From Bathymodiolus brooksi (Eukaryota > Mollusca > Bivalvia > Mytilida > Modiolidae): a stretch of 64,000 nt of DNA. The number at the start of each line of letters is the position of its first letter. The first letter of the stretch is position 1. The translations under genes were made by a program, and so were the position numbers. The DNA is taken from NCBI GenBank assembly GCA_963680875.1, contig OY804589.1, positions 31,164,962-31,228,961 of the forward strand, read 5' to 3'. This document shows, piece after piece, positions 1-12,900 of this stretch. The notes beneath the pieces are model-generated. The model was given only the letters and a program-made list of their open reading frames with translations. It was not told the origin of the DNA and searched no databases.

Positions 1-1265
1 CCTTGATGGATGGGTTCCTAGAATAACCCCTTAGGAAATAAATGCCCTTTCCCCCCCTCCTATGAACATTTTTAATATTTTGATGCAAAATCCTGCATTC
101 TGAGCTATATTTTTGCTGATTTGGACCAATTCAATTTCTGAATTTCAACTAGTTTTTTGTAGAGCAAATTAAAAGTTTGAGTTTTTTTTGTGTTCTAACC
201 AATTACCATGTGAATTTGTTAAGCCAATTTGATTGGAAGGACCTCTTTCTTTTTTTGGCTTCATACTCCCTACATGTTTCCACAGTTTTTTGTTTTTTGG
301 AGGGAGGAGGGGCAAGCCCCAGAAATTTATGTAAGCTCATTTTATTATTCCTTCGTGTCAAATTTTAAGTCCGAACACGTTATTTTATTCGTACGGATGA
401 AAGCACAAATATGATTCTGACACGGAATCTGACTCTTTTTTCATACAGATCGACAATCGCACGGAAGAAAGCGCTAGCATGATTATGACGCTTTAAATCG
501 AAAGTAACTGGTTCCCATTAACAGAATTAAAAATAATAACCAGTCTGCATCAGATTTAGAATTCAAAACAGCTTTTGCCGTTTTGGTAAATAATAAAATT
601 TACTAGCCCACCATAATTTTTTACAAGTCTCGGGCTAGCGAGCTAGCATTAGTGTCGAACCCTGCATTGTGTTGTCTGTTCTTCTTCGATATACGATTTC
701 TGATTGCCCCTTTGGTATCTTCAAACTCTTCTTACAAAACCAATTATATCATGTACATTTTGTACAAATGATTATGATATTTTGATCAGTCTAGGCTTTT
801 AATATTTTTCAAGTGTACCAGTACTTCACTATTTACAGGTGGTACTTTTTATTGCAATTTGAACAATTTTCATGAATATCTTATACAACACTCTTTAAAA
901 TCAGGAGGTACCAAAGACAATTTTAGGCAGGTAAATTTACCTAGTACCACCCTAATTTTGAAAAGTCCATCCAGGACTCATCTAGGCAAATTGCAAAATC
1001 TCTGTAAGTTATACAAATCAATTAATATTAAAAAACCTGGCATGTCAATAGTAAGTAACCTTTCATAAGTAATAATATTATTTGGCCTAAAAAAGGGAGA
1101 AAACTCTGTTATAATTATTATTGTTGAAATAAATAATTAAGTTATCTCCCTTATACCAAGGTTGTTGACATTATTTGTGAAAGTTGAAACTTTCTCAAGT
1201 GGCAACAGTTTCAAGTTTTAGTTGTAATTGGCAAACATATTATCGGCAGTATTGTTTGTTTGTTT
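1..1265. other. Non-coding stretch with repeat fragments
   Basis: No gene is recognised. Two pieces match other parts of the window: about 667-735 (ending in a 'cccctttggtatcttcaaac' motif) is a fragment of repeat family E, also at 57.8 and 61.5 kb; and about 790-945 is present again in opposite orientation at about 6850-7005. An open frame at 859-1068 lies inside that second repeat and is not taken as a gene. Confidence 0.5.
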
Positions 1266-1513
1266 GATGGTGTTTAATGCCACTTTCAACAATATTTCAG
1301 TTATATCGTGGTGGTCAGTTTTATTGGTTGAGGAAAACCGGATGACCAGGACAAAACCACCGACCTGTCGCAAGTCATTGACAAACTTTATCACATAATG
1401 TGGTACATCTTGCCCTGATCGAGATTCGAACTCACAACATTAGTGATGATAGGCACTGATTGCATAGGTAGTTGTAAATCCAACTACCATACGATCACGG
1501 CCATGACAGCCCC
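1266..1513 (-). repeat. SINE family A copy, near full length
   Basis: Minus-strand copy of the commonest repeat here. On its own strand the consensus is about 260 bp. It starts with a 'ggggccgtcgtggtcgtgat' head, has a tRNA-like stretch with an A-box-like 'tggtagttgg' and a B-box-like 'gagttcgaatccc', then 'gacttgcgacaggtcggtgg', and ends in 'gttgaaagtggcgttaaaca' plus 'ccataaccc'. The tRNA-like head followed by a fixed body and tail is the layout of a tRNA-derived SINE. Related conserved SINE body domains are known in molluscs, but I cannot assign this one to a named domain by eye. Confidence 0.8.
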
Positions 1514-2135
1514 TTTCAGTATTGTGTGTGTGTATATATTTCAAATGAGCAAAATGAGGGACTTGACAAAATTTTCAGAAATTTCTTCTGGTCTCGTCAA
1601 ATTAAAATTACTACAAGTATCCAGGGGTTTCAAAGTGGGCAGGTACTCGGTACTTTTACCCATCTGAGATCGTGTATAGTACCGGCAGAAATTACTGAAC
1701 CCCCCCAAAATTAGCGGTGGTCAAAACCACAAGTACGATTGGCTTGTGCAATATTTTTCATAAAAAAATAATGATCACGTCAATTGCTGAATTCTCGCAT
1801 TCAAATCGAACAACTGCGTTCAGCCACGACCAAGTTGACGGGATATTCCCTGTTTTAAAAATAACTTTACCTTAGAATCGTAAATAGCAGTTTGCGCATG
1901 CGGTAAATAGATATGTTTTCACCCCAATATCTTTTCATCCTTGTGTAAAACTCGGACCGGAACAAAGCTGACATCATTTCAGAATTAAAAATGACCGATT
2001 ACAAATTATGTTCAAACACAAACTAGTGTAATCTTCAGTAATATAAGTATGATCATTATGAATATATGACTACACATTATTTTGTGCGATTTTTTTTTAT
2101 CCATTTAAAACCCAGGGTCGAATCATTTTGGGGCC

Positions 2136-2214
2136 AGTCTGATTAAAATCATACCCCAGACTCAATTTTCATATCGTCGGGAAATTGAGTCTGGGGTATG
2201 ATTTTAATCAGACT
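2136..2214. repeat. 34-bp-arm inverted repeat (hairpin)
   Basis: Left arm 2136-2170 (begins 'agtctgattaaaatcatacc') and right arm 2181-2214 are reverse complements except for one extra T, with a loop of about 10 bases. It is non-coding. It could be the remains of a foldback mobile element or an extrudable cruciform. Confidence 0.85.
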
Positions 2215-4602
2215 GATTTTGGGGCGTACTGTCTTGTTGCTTAACTCCGTCCATATTGTTTAACTTCCGGTATAAAAAAATATAAATCTATGGCTAATTT
2301 ATTTACATATTTTGACGGGGCCCTAACGCAGTTGTTCACAGAAATGAAAGTGTGCTGAAAAACATTTTTAAAGGACGGTACGAGGAGATAAGGGATCGAA
2401 AATTACTAGAAATCTTGGAAAAAGGACACATGGCTCAAATACGAATTACATTGTAATGTCAAAACGCCGGCCCCACTTTTTTTTCCAAAATAATTTATCT
2501 TTTGTGATTCAAATGTTAATAAATGTCTTCCTACATTTTTTTTTTGCACTAAGTCGTGAAAGTAACAATATACATTTTTTGTATATTATTTTTGTTTAAT
2601 TATATTTGTATTGACCTATTTATTAAAATTATAAATTTTATTAATGATGATTGCAAATTAAATTTATATGTTTCATTAATTATGACACTTATACATGTAT
2701 GTCTTGATCCGTGCCAATGGTCTTTGATGAGTTTAATTACTGGTAATAAAGTAAAAAAACACACAAGCCAAGGTATTGTGAAAAAGAAAAGGACAAAGCC
2801 AACAAAAGAATTTTGAGAAGTTTAAGCTTTGATAACAATGGCTTGGTCAAGCCTAGCTGCGGAACCGTAGCTCTTGATGGTCCTTTTGGTTTTTTTTAAG
2901 ATATGGCAGACTATCCATGAATAATCTTGGCTGAAGTCTGTAAACTGAAATATTCAATAAAGAAATTGGGGGAAAATATCCATTATGCATGGTCTTGGTG
3001 AAATCTGAACTCTAAAGAGAAAGTTAAAGGGATTTTTCTTTCAAAAACACTTAATGTTTTGCAGTCTCTGAAGTACATTTTTTGGTCCACAAAATGCTAG
3101 ATTTCAGATGCCAGACCCCCCAACCTAATTTTTTAGGTACCTTCTAAAATTTAAGAAGTACCTCTTATTACAAAAAACTTTGAAACCCCTGAGTATCCCT
3201 GTTTGATCCCATTTATCTTTCAAATATGTTCTTTCATATAATATGCATTGCAAATTTAATTATTGCATACAAAAAATGTATCTCTAATGAAAGCCTCTTG
3301 TTAGGTTTTAGAACTGTTGCGAGTCCAGTCGTCACGATGAACACTAGTCCTCCCGCCCAAGACTTTGGACCAGTAAAACTTTCTTCGGACCAGTAAATTT
3401 TTTTTGTTTTTGTCATCACTCAGGCCTCTACATTAACATATTTTTCAACTTGTCCCTTCGGACAACTAACTAAAAAAAGTACTTGTCCGACTCAATCTTT
3501 TAGTTGTCTGAAAAAATAAAAAAAATAAACCCAAAAAACTAGAGAATAATTATCCAGGGCTCCCACTACTTTCAAATTAGAGGGAGAAGTGACTTCTCTT
3601 TCAGAGAGCTCACAGAGAGAAGTGGGGAGACTTCTGGGAGAAGTCAATTGCGATTAATCGAAACATTGTTTCGCGACCCCTCTGACGTTACCCTGCCCAA
3701 ATTTAGTAAATAGTTAAAGCTGCCTGAACTGATTTGTTCTGTTTTTGTTATTCATAACTACCTTAAGGACATATATTCAATGTCACATTTTTATTTCTGT
3801 CTACCTTGATTGGAGTCTTGCATACCAGTGATTTTTATATGTACTCCCCCCCCCCCCTTTTTCCTTTTGAAATATGTGTTGTGATCCAATACCACACAAA
3901 TTGTAATAACTCATATATGTGTTATATAAATCCTTGTTTCTGGTAAAAAAAAAATACCTAGATAGTGTATATATACCTGTATCTAGGGGGAAAAAAATTA
4001 CCAGAAACAAGTGCCTGTGATATAAATAAAGTATTTTATTTAAATTCACAGAGAAATAAAATTTTAGTGGATCTTTTATACCAGATCAGGAAAAAGCTTG
4101 TAATATTTGTCCATTTCAAAGGTTTCAATATTTCCCAAAAGCCTAAATCAAGTCCTCTATGGTATTTTGCACAAAAGACAAGTTTAATTTTGGCGCCAAA
4201 TTGATATCCGATAATTTTTACGTGTCCGTTCCGGAGTGATTCTTGTTTTTATATTTCAAATATTGATATTTCCGTTCATTAAAGCATTTCCGAGATTGCG
4301 ACTTTAATTTTGTCAATGTCCTTGAGCATATGGAGGAACGATAAATGATACAATAAAAGAGTATTGATCTGGCATTTCACTTTAGTTTTAATCAAAATAA
4401 ATTATGGACAAATTGGAGATCAAACAGGGCTCTTTTATACAACAAACCCAGTATTTTATACCAGTGGAAATAGATTTGTCCTTCGTACCGGCACTTTTGG
4501 GAATCTGATTTTTTCACTTGTCCCGTCGGACAACCGTAATACAAGATCTACTTGTCCGACGTCAATTTTCACTGGTATCGGACAAACGTTAATGTCGAGG
4601 CC

Positions 4603-4850
4603 TGTCACTTGGCATCCGTCGTTTGTCGTCCGTTAAAGATTGCTCATTTCATCCTGATCTATTAACAAAGATGGCTGCCATAGGCAATTCTTGTGTCTGG
4701 TTGGTTGATTTCTAAAAATCTTCTTTTCTGAAACTGCTTAGCCAAATTAACCGAAACTTGATGGGAAGCACCTATGGAAGGTTCTGTATTAAGTTTTCTC
4801 AAAGCAGAATGAAAGGTGAGTGACACAGGCTCAGCCCACTGAGCCTCTGG
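4603..4850 (+). repeat. Repeat family D, fragment
   Basis: Starts with the family D head ('cacttggcatccgtcg', then 'gtcgtccgttaa') and one internal unit ('catcctgatctattaacaaa', then 'atggctgccataggcaattc'), and ends in the family tail 'gaaaggtgagtgacacaggc' followed by 'ccactgagcctctgg'. Internal units are missing compared with the copies at 12.0 and 60.2 kb. Reading frames through it are by-products. Confidence 0.75.
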
Positions 4851-5788
4851 TATATACATGTATTCAGTTACATGCACTGGAAACTATGCACTGTATGTAT
4901 GCTGACTGATATAATTTTACTCAGTCACATGAAGACTTCCTGTCTAATTCGACTGCTTACTAAATTGCCCTCAACCATCATTATAGACAAGTTTGATATC
5001 ACCATAAAATGCATTCCTAACAAAATTAGTATTTTTTTATAATTTTTTTTAGTCATATCATGGCATGAACAAGTTACATTTTGATAAGATCATCATGTCC
5101 ACTTTGTACTAGACCAACATGCTCAGTTTAATTTTTATCGTGCTACACAGTGTTCACGATGAGCTCTGACCCCAAGATCAGTAAAGCTTTCTTCAGACCA
5201 GTAAATATTTCAGTTTTTTTATTTAGAACTATATAAAATTCAGGAATTTGATTTGGACCGGTAAATTCAAATTTTTCATTTCGAGAACTGCTACATGTAG
5301 CTCACTGAAACAATAGTCCGAGTGTAAGCATGTTCACGGAAATGCTGAGCAGTCCATTGTAAAAAGCTCCCAATTCCTTCACTAATGATTTATTCAAATG
5401 TTCAAAAAGAAAAAAATCTTTGTCTGAAATGCATGGTATACTGTACATACTGCAGCTGACTAACCCTTTCCTATCATTCGAGGACCTTTGTAAAATTGGC
5501 ATGACTTGTGTCTGATCCCCCTATTGTTATATAGCTAACGATAAAATAAGTTTAACAGAGAGCCTTATAAGCTTGCAACTCGCCCAGATGAGTCCTAGAC
5601 TCACCATTTTCAGTTTGGATTCAGGTTGGACTTAGGAACGTTTTCAAATTTTAGATTCTTGCAATGGAGGGACTCGATTAAAATTTCAGAAATGTCTTCT
5701 GGTCCGCTCAAATTAAAATTGCTACAAGTAACCCTGTTTAATCTAATCTATCATTCAAATATGTACTTATATATATAATATTCATTGT

Positions 5789-6027
5789 GGGGCTGTCATG
5801 GTCGTGATCGTATGGTAGTTAGATTTAAAATTACCTGTGTAATCAGTGCCTATCACCATAAAAGGTGTGAGTTCAAATCCCATTCATGGTGAGGTGTATT
5901 TGATACAACATAATGTGATAAAGTTTGTCAGTGACTTGCGACAAGTAGGTGGTTTTCTCCGGATAGTCCGGTTTCCTCCACGATATAACTGAAATATTGT
6001 TGAAAGTGGCGTTAAACACACTAACCA
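5789..6027 (+). repeat. SINE family A copy, full length
   Basis: Begins 'ggggctgtcatggtcgtgat' and ends 'gaaagtggcgttaaacacac'. The tRNA-like B box and the body are present; the 'gtactccgg' segment is slightly shortened. Confidence 0.85.
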
Positions 6028-6111
6028 TATAATATTCATTGCAAATTATTTTTTTCTTACAAAAAATGTATCTCTAAAGAAAGCCTCTGTTGGGTTTTGG
6101 AACTGTTGCTA

Positions 6112-6268
6112 CCAGTCCTCAACGATGAGCACCAGTCCTCCGGCCCAAGACCAGTAAAACTTTGTTCGGATCAGTAAATATTTCAGTTTTTATTTAGATA
6201 AAAATGTAAAAATAAATTCAAGAAATTGATTCGGACCAGTAAATTTAAATTTTCATTTCGAGGACTGG
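6112..6268. mobile_element. Small MITE-like element with 'accagtcctc' ends
   Basis: Left end 'accagtcctc' and right end 'gaggactggt' are inverted repeats around about 155 bp. Inside are the words 'accagtaaaactttgttcgg' and 'ttcggaccagtaaattt'. Related copies lie near 3330-3410, 5150-5290 and 8408-8550. No coding capacity. Confidence 0.6.
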
Positions 6269-7202
6269 TTGTGGCTGGTGTGGTATTTTTTTGTTTATCA
6301 TTTTTTATGACATTTAATTTAAGAAATATTTTGGTGATTACATTGACGGGGTGATGACGTAGATATACCTGTACATATACATGTATGAAGGCCATTCCAG
6401 GTTATGTTTATTTAGTTTACTGGGTGATGTCAGATAACACATACATGTACTTCTGATTGTGGTTTAACTCTGCCACCCAGTGACTGAAATGTCAATTTAG
6501 TACCTGCTGTCCAATTTCCGGTAGTGTATTTATTTATTTATTTATTTATGTATATATTATTAATTTTGTTGTTGTTGATAATTCATAGACGTCTGAACAA
6601 ATTGAGGTAGGATTTTTGTGTTTAAATACACCGAGTATACCTGGATTTTTGTCGTGATTGAAACGTCATGTGACGACTGATGTAAATTTAGATTTAAAAT
6701 TTCGAAATTAAGATCCACTCTTGTGTTAGTTGAGTCATACTAAAAAAATCTTTTAATTAGCTGTTTAATTTTCCTGGATAATCAGTGTAACAGGGTACAT
6801 CAAGATAAGCTTGTACTCTGGAAAAGATTTGTAACAAGCAATCATTTAAATATAGGTACTTTTACCTGCCTAAGATGGTCTTTAGTACCTCCTGATTTTA
6901 AAGAATGTTGTATAAGATATTCCTCAAAATTGTTCAAATTTTATTAAAAAAAGTGCCACCTGTAAATAGTGAAGTACTGGTACACTTGAGAAAATTTGAA
7001 AGTCCTGCTGTTGTTTAAAAAAATTATGCACACACAGTACATGTACATTATGTACTAGTATAAAAAAAATAAGGACACCCTTTTGCCCACATTAAAGGGA
7101 AATAACTCATATAAAAACATGTAAATATATGTAAGTCGAAAATACATGTATGCAAATGGTCTATTGCAGTTTGTTATTTATGTACATAATACATATAATA
7201 TG
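6269..7202. other. Non-coding stretch
   Basis: AT-rich, with an (attt)n microsatellite near 6530-6550 and, at about 6850-7005, the inverted counterpart of the repeat at 790-945. No exon or promoter can be supported, although an upstream TRAK exon could be anywhere here or before the window. Confidence 0.4.
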
Positions 7203-7464
7203 GAGGGACCCTAGTGGTCATGATTGTATGGTAGTTGGATTTACAACTACCTGTACAATCAGTGCCTATCACCACTAAAGTTGTGAGTTTGAATCCTGTT
7301 CATGATGAGGTTTACTCGATACATTATATGATAAAGTTTATTAGTGACTTGCGACAGGTCGGTGGTTTTCTCGGGGTACTCTGGTTTCCTCCACCAACAA
7401 AACTGACCGCCACGATATTACTGAAATATTGTTGAAAGTGGTGTTAAGCACCATTAACCAAACC
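7203..7464 (+). repeat. SINE family A copy, full length
   Basis: Head 'cctagtggtcatgattgtat', B-box-like 'gagtttgaatcctg', and tail 'gttgaaagtggtgttaagca' are all present. It ends about 50 bp before the acceptor of TRAK exon A, so the polypyrimidine tract and branch point of that exon must lie in the short gap or in the SINE tail. Confidence 0.85.
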
Positions 7465-7514
7465 TTAATATAATATGGTCGCTTGAATGAAAAATGTGTT
7501 GATTTCTTTTTCAG

Positions 7515-7718
7515 AGGTCTGTAACAGTGCTAACCTGCCAGAGGTAGAAATCTTCAGTTTAATTGAAGAACAGATTCCTAAATATCGCCTCCGCTCAGAT
7601 ACAATTACAGATTTCTGTGGTTATGAGAACGAGGACTGGATACAGACTCCGTTAATCCCAATCGACGAAGATCTAGAACTTAGCACAGAACAGATCGATG
7701 AAACGCTTAAATATTTTG
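7515..7718 (+). CDS. TRAK: TRAK exon A (N-terminal acidic block)
   Basis: Acceptor 'tgatttctttttcag' before 7515 and donor 'gtaagt' at 7719. The exon starts with two bases of a split codon and ends with one base of the next. It encodes [19 protein letters not shown], then a [19 protein letters not shown] block, and ends [11 protein letters not shown]. These match the conserved start of TRAK/HAP1 proteins, where LPEVEI, the DW-TPL stretch and the TEQI-ETLKYF stretch are hallmarks. The real initiator must be in an exon further upstream that I could not find. Confidence 0.93.
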
Positions 7719-9891
7719 GTAAGTATGTTCAACTAGTCTCTTTTTTTGACGTTTGTTGCAAGTGCGTATTGGTGGTGCACTGATCATCTGAAACATCGAC
7801 TAATCAGTCAGACGTCAGCATCCTATCTGATGATCGATTCTTAAACCTTGTGTTCGATTCTGATACCTAGTGTTAAAAATACACTCATTACTGTATTCTT
7901 TGTTATTGTCATACTGACAAATATCTTGCAGTTTTATCCCAGCGTACTTCTGACATTCCGTCCATACACATATTTGGACTAGTTTATTATTTATCTACTG
8001 TCGGTAAATACATTTTGGTATGATGATCATTGATCTTGAAAATGCGACCGATTCCCATCACTAGTGTGCATCGTTAAACCTATGTTCATGATGTACATAT
8101 TGCTTGGAGCAGGATAAAAAAGGGAAGCATGCAATAGTAGACGTAAAAACATGCAACAATGGCATGACGTAACAACAAATATAACTGTCTGTAGTAAAAG
8201 ATATTTGACATTTCTATCGATAAAAGTACAATTTTCTTTCTAATTATATAAAACTATTAAAAGTAGATAATTATAATGGCAATGCCTTATGGTCGATTGA
8301 CCGATCCAAATAATTAGTCAAAGATATTTTTCTCCTCTTTTTGCATCGGGTGCCGATTTAATTAATTTCCGTCTACTGATTCAGAAGAATTATACCAATT
8401 CAACCCCACAACGAGTGCCAGTCCTCCGACCCAAGACCAGTAAAACTTTGTTCGAACCAGTAAATTTTTCAGTTCATGTATAAAAATGAATTCGAAAATG
8501 TGATTCGGACCAGTAAGTTGAGTAACTTCAAATTTTCATTTCGAGCACTGTTATAATTTCTAATTGTTGATTTGTCAAATTGAAATTGTTTTGTAAATTT
8601 CACATTTCAGTATTAAAACTGATATCAACTTATTTTTTTGGCTTGAAAAAAAAATTCAAAGTAAGATATTTGATTTTGTCTAACAATTGATATTTTTCGA
8701 AAGATTAACTCCCTTGTTATCAAATACAACATTTACATACAGAGAAAACTACAGTTATTGAGGTTGAAATACATTCAAACCTGCTTTAAAGGACACTTCT
8801 ATATAACAAATCACTGTCTATAAAGGGCAGTCTCATTTTTCCCATTATTGAATATTGCATATAAAGGGCAACGGCTCATAAAGGCCATATTTTCAGGTTT
8901 CCTTGAGTTGCAGGGGCCGTCGTGGTCATGATCGTACGGTAGTTATGGTAATTGGTGCTTTATTATACAAGTTACAAGATACTTTATTTTACAACATGAT
9001 ACAACATTTATAATTAGCACATACACAATAAATAAAGTAAAATATAATAATTATTTTATTATAGATAAACACTGTGATAGAGCAATAAAAACATTAAATT
9101 ATACCCCAATTATTACCCATGTCACTCTGGTTGTTAATTAGAAATGGCAACAAATATATAAATATATACCCATTTCCTGTTATACATTTACCTGTGTATC
9201 ATTTGTTATTTTTATTGTGGAAAATTGTAAAACAAGTTTTTTATAATAATAATTTATACATACTGTACAATACAGACACTTTTACAATGAATAAATTAAT
9301 GTGTGTGTCTAATGAAACACTTATTTAATCTGTAAACAATAATATAAGAGCAATAAAAGACAATTGTATTAAAGTATAAATTTTTAGTGGAAAGTCGATA
9401 TAAATATATGGTGTATTTTTGCTCAATTTGTGCATTGGAAACTATAACTTGAAAATGTTTCAATGAAAACTGAAAAAAAAAAATGTTTCCAATTAAGGGT
9501 TTGCTTTACAATTAATTTACCAATACATTAAACTTTTCTTTTATTATGACACATATTTCCGGGTCTGTAGAAATACCGCAAAGGACCTCCTTAGTGCACT
9601 AAGAGTCATAAAAGTGCACAAAGGACATGATAGACAGATCAAATGACAACAAAGAACCTTGCAAATGAAAGTAAATGTTTTTAAATACTTAATTCCAGAT
9701 TTTTAAATACATATTTGTACCGGTTCAGAAGTTATTTAATAATTTAACGACACTTGCCAGTAATCAGTTTATCTTGTGTAATGTGTGGAACCAATAAACA
9801 TGAAATGTGTATAGGGTTTCACCAGTGACTATGTGTCTTCTGTCAGATCATAAACAATAATATTTAAATAGTAATAATAATAATAATAATA

Positions 9892-9939
<48 letters not shown>

Positions 9940-12900
9940 CTTTACTATAGAAACCAAGCAAGAAATAATTAAGATATTTTAAAGTTTTATTCCATGGAAC
10001 AAGAAATAACTCATTATTCCCGTGGCAAGCTGCACGTAGGTCAAGTAACTGTGAGGGAATCTGCACATAGCACAAAATAATTGTTTGAAATTGTTGCGCT
10101 TTTGCACGTCGAATCAATAACTAGTTATTTCCCTCAGCACGTTGAACCAATAACTAGTTATTTCCCTCATATTAGTTCAGTATAATAATACAGTTATGTT
10201 CTTCATGAGAAGTTAATATCCATAATTATTAAATCTCGAAAGGGTTATTTTCCGTCCGTCCTTCGGACCTCGAGGAAAATAACCCTTTCTCAATTTAATC
10301 ATTATAGATATTAACTTCTCATGAAGGCCATAATTGTATATTATTATTATTATTATCTAAAAATAATAATAATTTAAAAATAAAAAACAGTTTTCAAATT
10401 ATATATTTTTATTGTATTGACTTTTGAATCATTGATAACTGTAACAAATAAACTTATTTACATGAATATTAGAAATTAATGTCTAAAATCTCGGCTTGGC
10501 TTTGGCAGCAACAGTTTTCGAGCGATGCTTCTGACCAGTTTTTTTTTGCAAGTTTACCCACAGCGAGTATGACTAGTGTGCCGTCGGAAGAAATCACTTT
10601 GTGAATGGATAAATGTCTGTCTGCCAGAAGTCTGTTAAAAAGTTGACCTTTTTCGTCGGATGTCTTAGAGCTGTACAAGTAGTACTGCATATAGTGACGC
10701 TTGAAATGTTCGTGAAGCTCAAAGTTGCCCATACCATGCAGTGCTCTTTGCAAGTCTGTGAAGTGAACTTTTACTATACCATGAATAGTGTTTATTAGCT
10801 CTGGAAGATGTTGAGGTTTCCAGTCAGTTGCCAGCTTGAACCGATGATTCATACTTTCACAATTGTTGTTTGTCCATAACCTTAGTCGGGAGTTATTCCG
10901 ACTTGGTCTATTGACGTGTTGTAGAAGTCTATTTTTTAAATGTTTGTTGTAGTAGTCATTGAAATATTGCAAAAATCTATGGTTTGGTTTTTAAGAAAAA
11001 AATACCTCTTTCCCCCTATATATTCATTATAAATATTTGATTTTTCAGCTTCAGTTATTTTAAAAACGAGCACGGTGACCTCCCATTTTTATTGCATTTT
11101 CTTTTCATTCAAACTGACCAAAGTTTCATCAAGCAAAAAATTAGAAACATCTATGGACTGTAATTTAGAAGCCCTAGCTACCTTGATGCTTTTTCATATA
11201 GACGTGTCTCTTTTCTATCCATTTGACTCTCAAAGACTTGATTTTGTTAAAATAATTTTGAGTTATTACCGACATTTTTACAAAAAAAGTTATAAAGCCA
11301 CATGTCTGTTCAATCAATCATATTGAAGGAGAACTATTAACCAGGTGAGCATGTGCAATTTACAGACCCCCCATTTGGGTCTCTGTTTGCTAATCCAAAT
11401 TGTGTCGGAAATTATCATTAATTTTTAATTGGAAAATACAATATAAAATAATACTATAAAATGCTGTTGATTTAAAATTAATTGTCAAGTTTAACACTAA
11501 CTGGTACCTTCTTCATTAAAAATTTATTTTATGAAAAAAGTTCAGGTGACAGTATACAACTTATTGTTTTTGTTACCTGGTTGTCATGATGATTATGATG
11601 CAGTAACTATAATCAATTATAAAATGAAATGAACATTTATATATCAGTCATGACTGACAGGATGTGGTGAAATGAATCCATTTTGTCATAATATGAGAAT
11701 TGATTGAAAAGCAATTGCTTTGATGATAAAAATGTAGACTAAGCTTTACCTGTATTAAGAGGTCACCTTTGGGACAAAGAACAAAAAAGTGGTCTTCTAA
11801 GACAGGACAAGAAAAAATTGACTTTTTAATACAGGTGACTGCTTAAGAGAGGTGACTGCATGAGCAGGTTTGATTCTATGTACATTTTATTTCATATTAA
11901 CTGAATCATTTATATGTTCACATGTATCGGTATAAAACTTAAAAATATACAGTCAAACGTGTCAATGCGGTCACCTTTATTAAGCAATCACTTGTATTGA
12001 AAGGTCACCTTTTTAGCTCACCTTGCCAAAGGCAACGTGAGCTTTTGCCATCACTTGGCGTCCGTCGTCTGTCGTTAACTTTTCACATTTTAATCTTCTC
12101 CTCTGAAACCCCTCAACCATATGAACCGAAACTAGGTAGGAAGCATCTATGGGCAGTCCTCTTGAAAGAGTGCTCATTTCGTTCCGCTCCATTAACAAAC
12201 ATGGCCACCACAGGCAATTCTTATTTCTGATTGGTCGATTTCTAAAAATCTTCTGGTCTGAAACTGCTTGGCCAAACGATCGGAAACTTAGTAGGAAGCA
12301 TCTATGAGCGGTCCTCTATAAAGAGTACTCATTTCATTCCAATTCCATTAAGGAAGCATCTATGGAAGGTTCTCTATAGAGATTGCTCATTCCGTCCCGA
12401 TCCATTAACAAACATGGCCACCACAGGCGATTCTTGTTTCTGATTGGCTGATTTTAAAAATTCTTCTCCTCTGAAACCGCTTGGCCAAATGATCTGAAAC
12501 TTGATAGGAAGCATCTATGGGTGGTCCTCTATAAAGAGTACTCATTTCGTTCCAATTCCATTAAGAAACATGGCCACCACAGGCGATTTTTGTTTCTGAT
12601 TGGTCTATTTCTAAAAATCTTCTTTTCTGAAACCACATGGCCAAATGAACCGAAACTTGGTAGGAAGCATCTATGGAAGGTCCTCTATAAAGATTGCTCA
12701 TTTTGTCCCAATCTGTTAACAAACATGGCCACCACAGACAATTCTTTTTTCTGATTGGTCAATTTCTAAGAATCTTCTTCTCTGACACAGCTTGGCCAAA
12801 TAGACCAAAACTTGGTAGGAAGCATCTATGGAAGGTCTTCTATGGGAATTGCTCATACCGTTTTGATCCGTTAACAAACATGGCCATCATAGACAATTCT

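Larger units (their letters stand above)
1514..5788. other. Non-coding stretch with small repeats
   Basis: No gene is recognised over these 4.3 kb. Apart from the hairpin at 2136-2214 and the family D fragment at 4603-4850, it holds partial copies of a small element that uses the words 'accagtaaaact' and 'ttcggaccagtaaatt' (about 3330-3410 and 5150-5290), and two pieces built on 'acttgtcccttcggacaac' and 'cttgtccgac' (about 3430-3500 and 4500-4600). A poly-C run lies near 3846. Short open frames have no recognisable protein character. Confidence 0.5.

Noticed and set aside
859..1068. Plus-strand frame of 69 codons
   Set aside because: It lies within a repeat that is present in inverse orientation at 6850-7005.
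2340..2455. Open 30-codon stretch (FKGRYEEIRDRKLLEILEKG) as an upstream TRAK exon
   Set aside because: It looks protein-like but does not match the TRAK N-terminus, lacks a convincing acceptor, and ends in its own stop.
10613..10798. Plus-strand frame over the transposase-derived exon
   Set aside because: Shadow of the minus-strand frame, which carries the family-like text.
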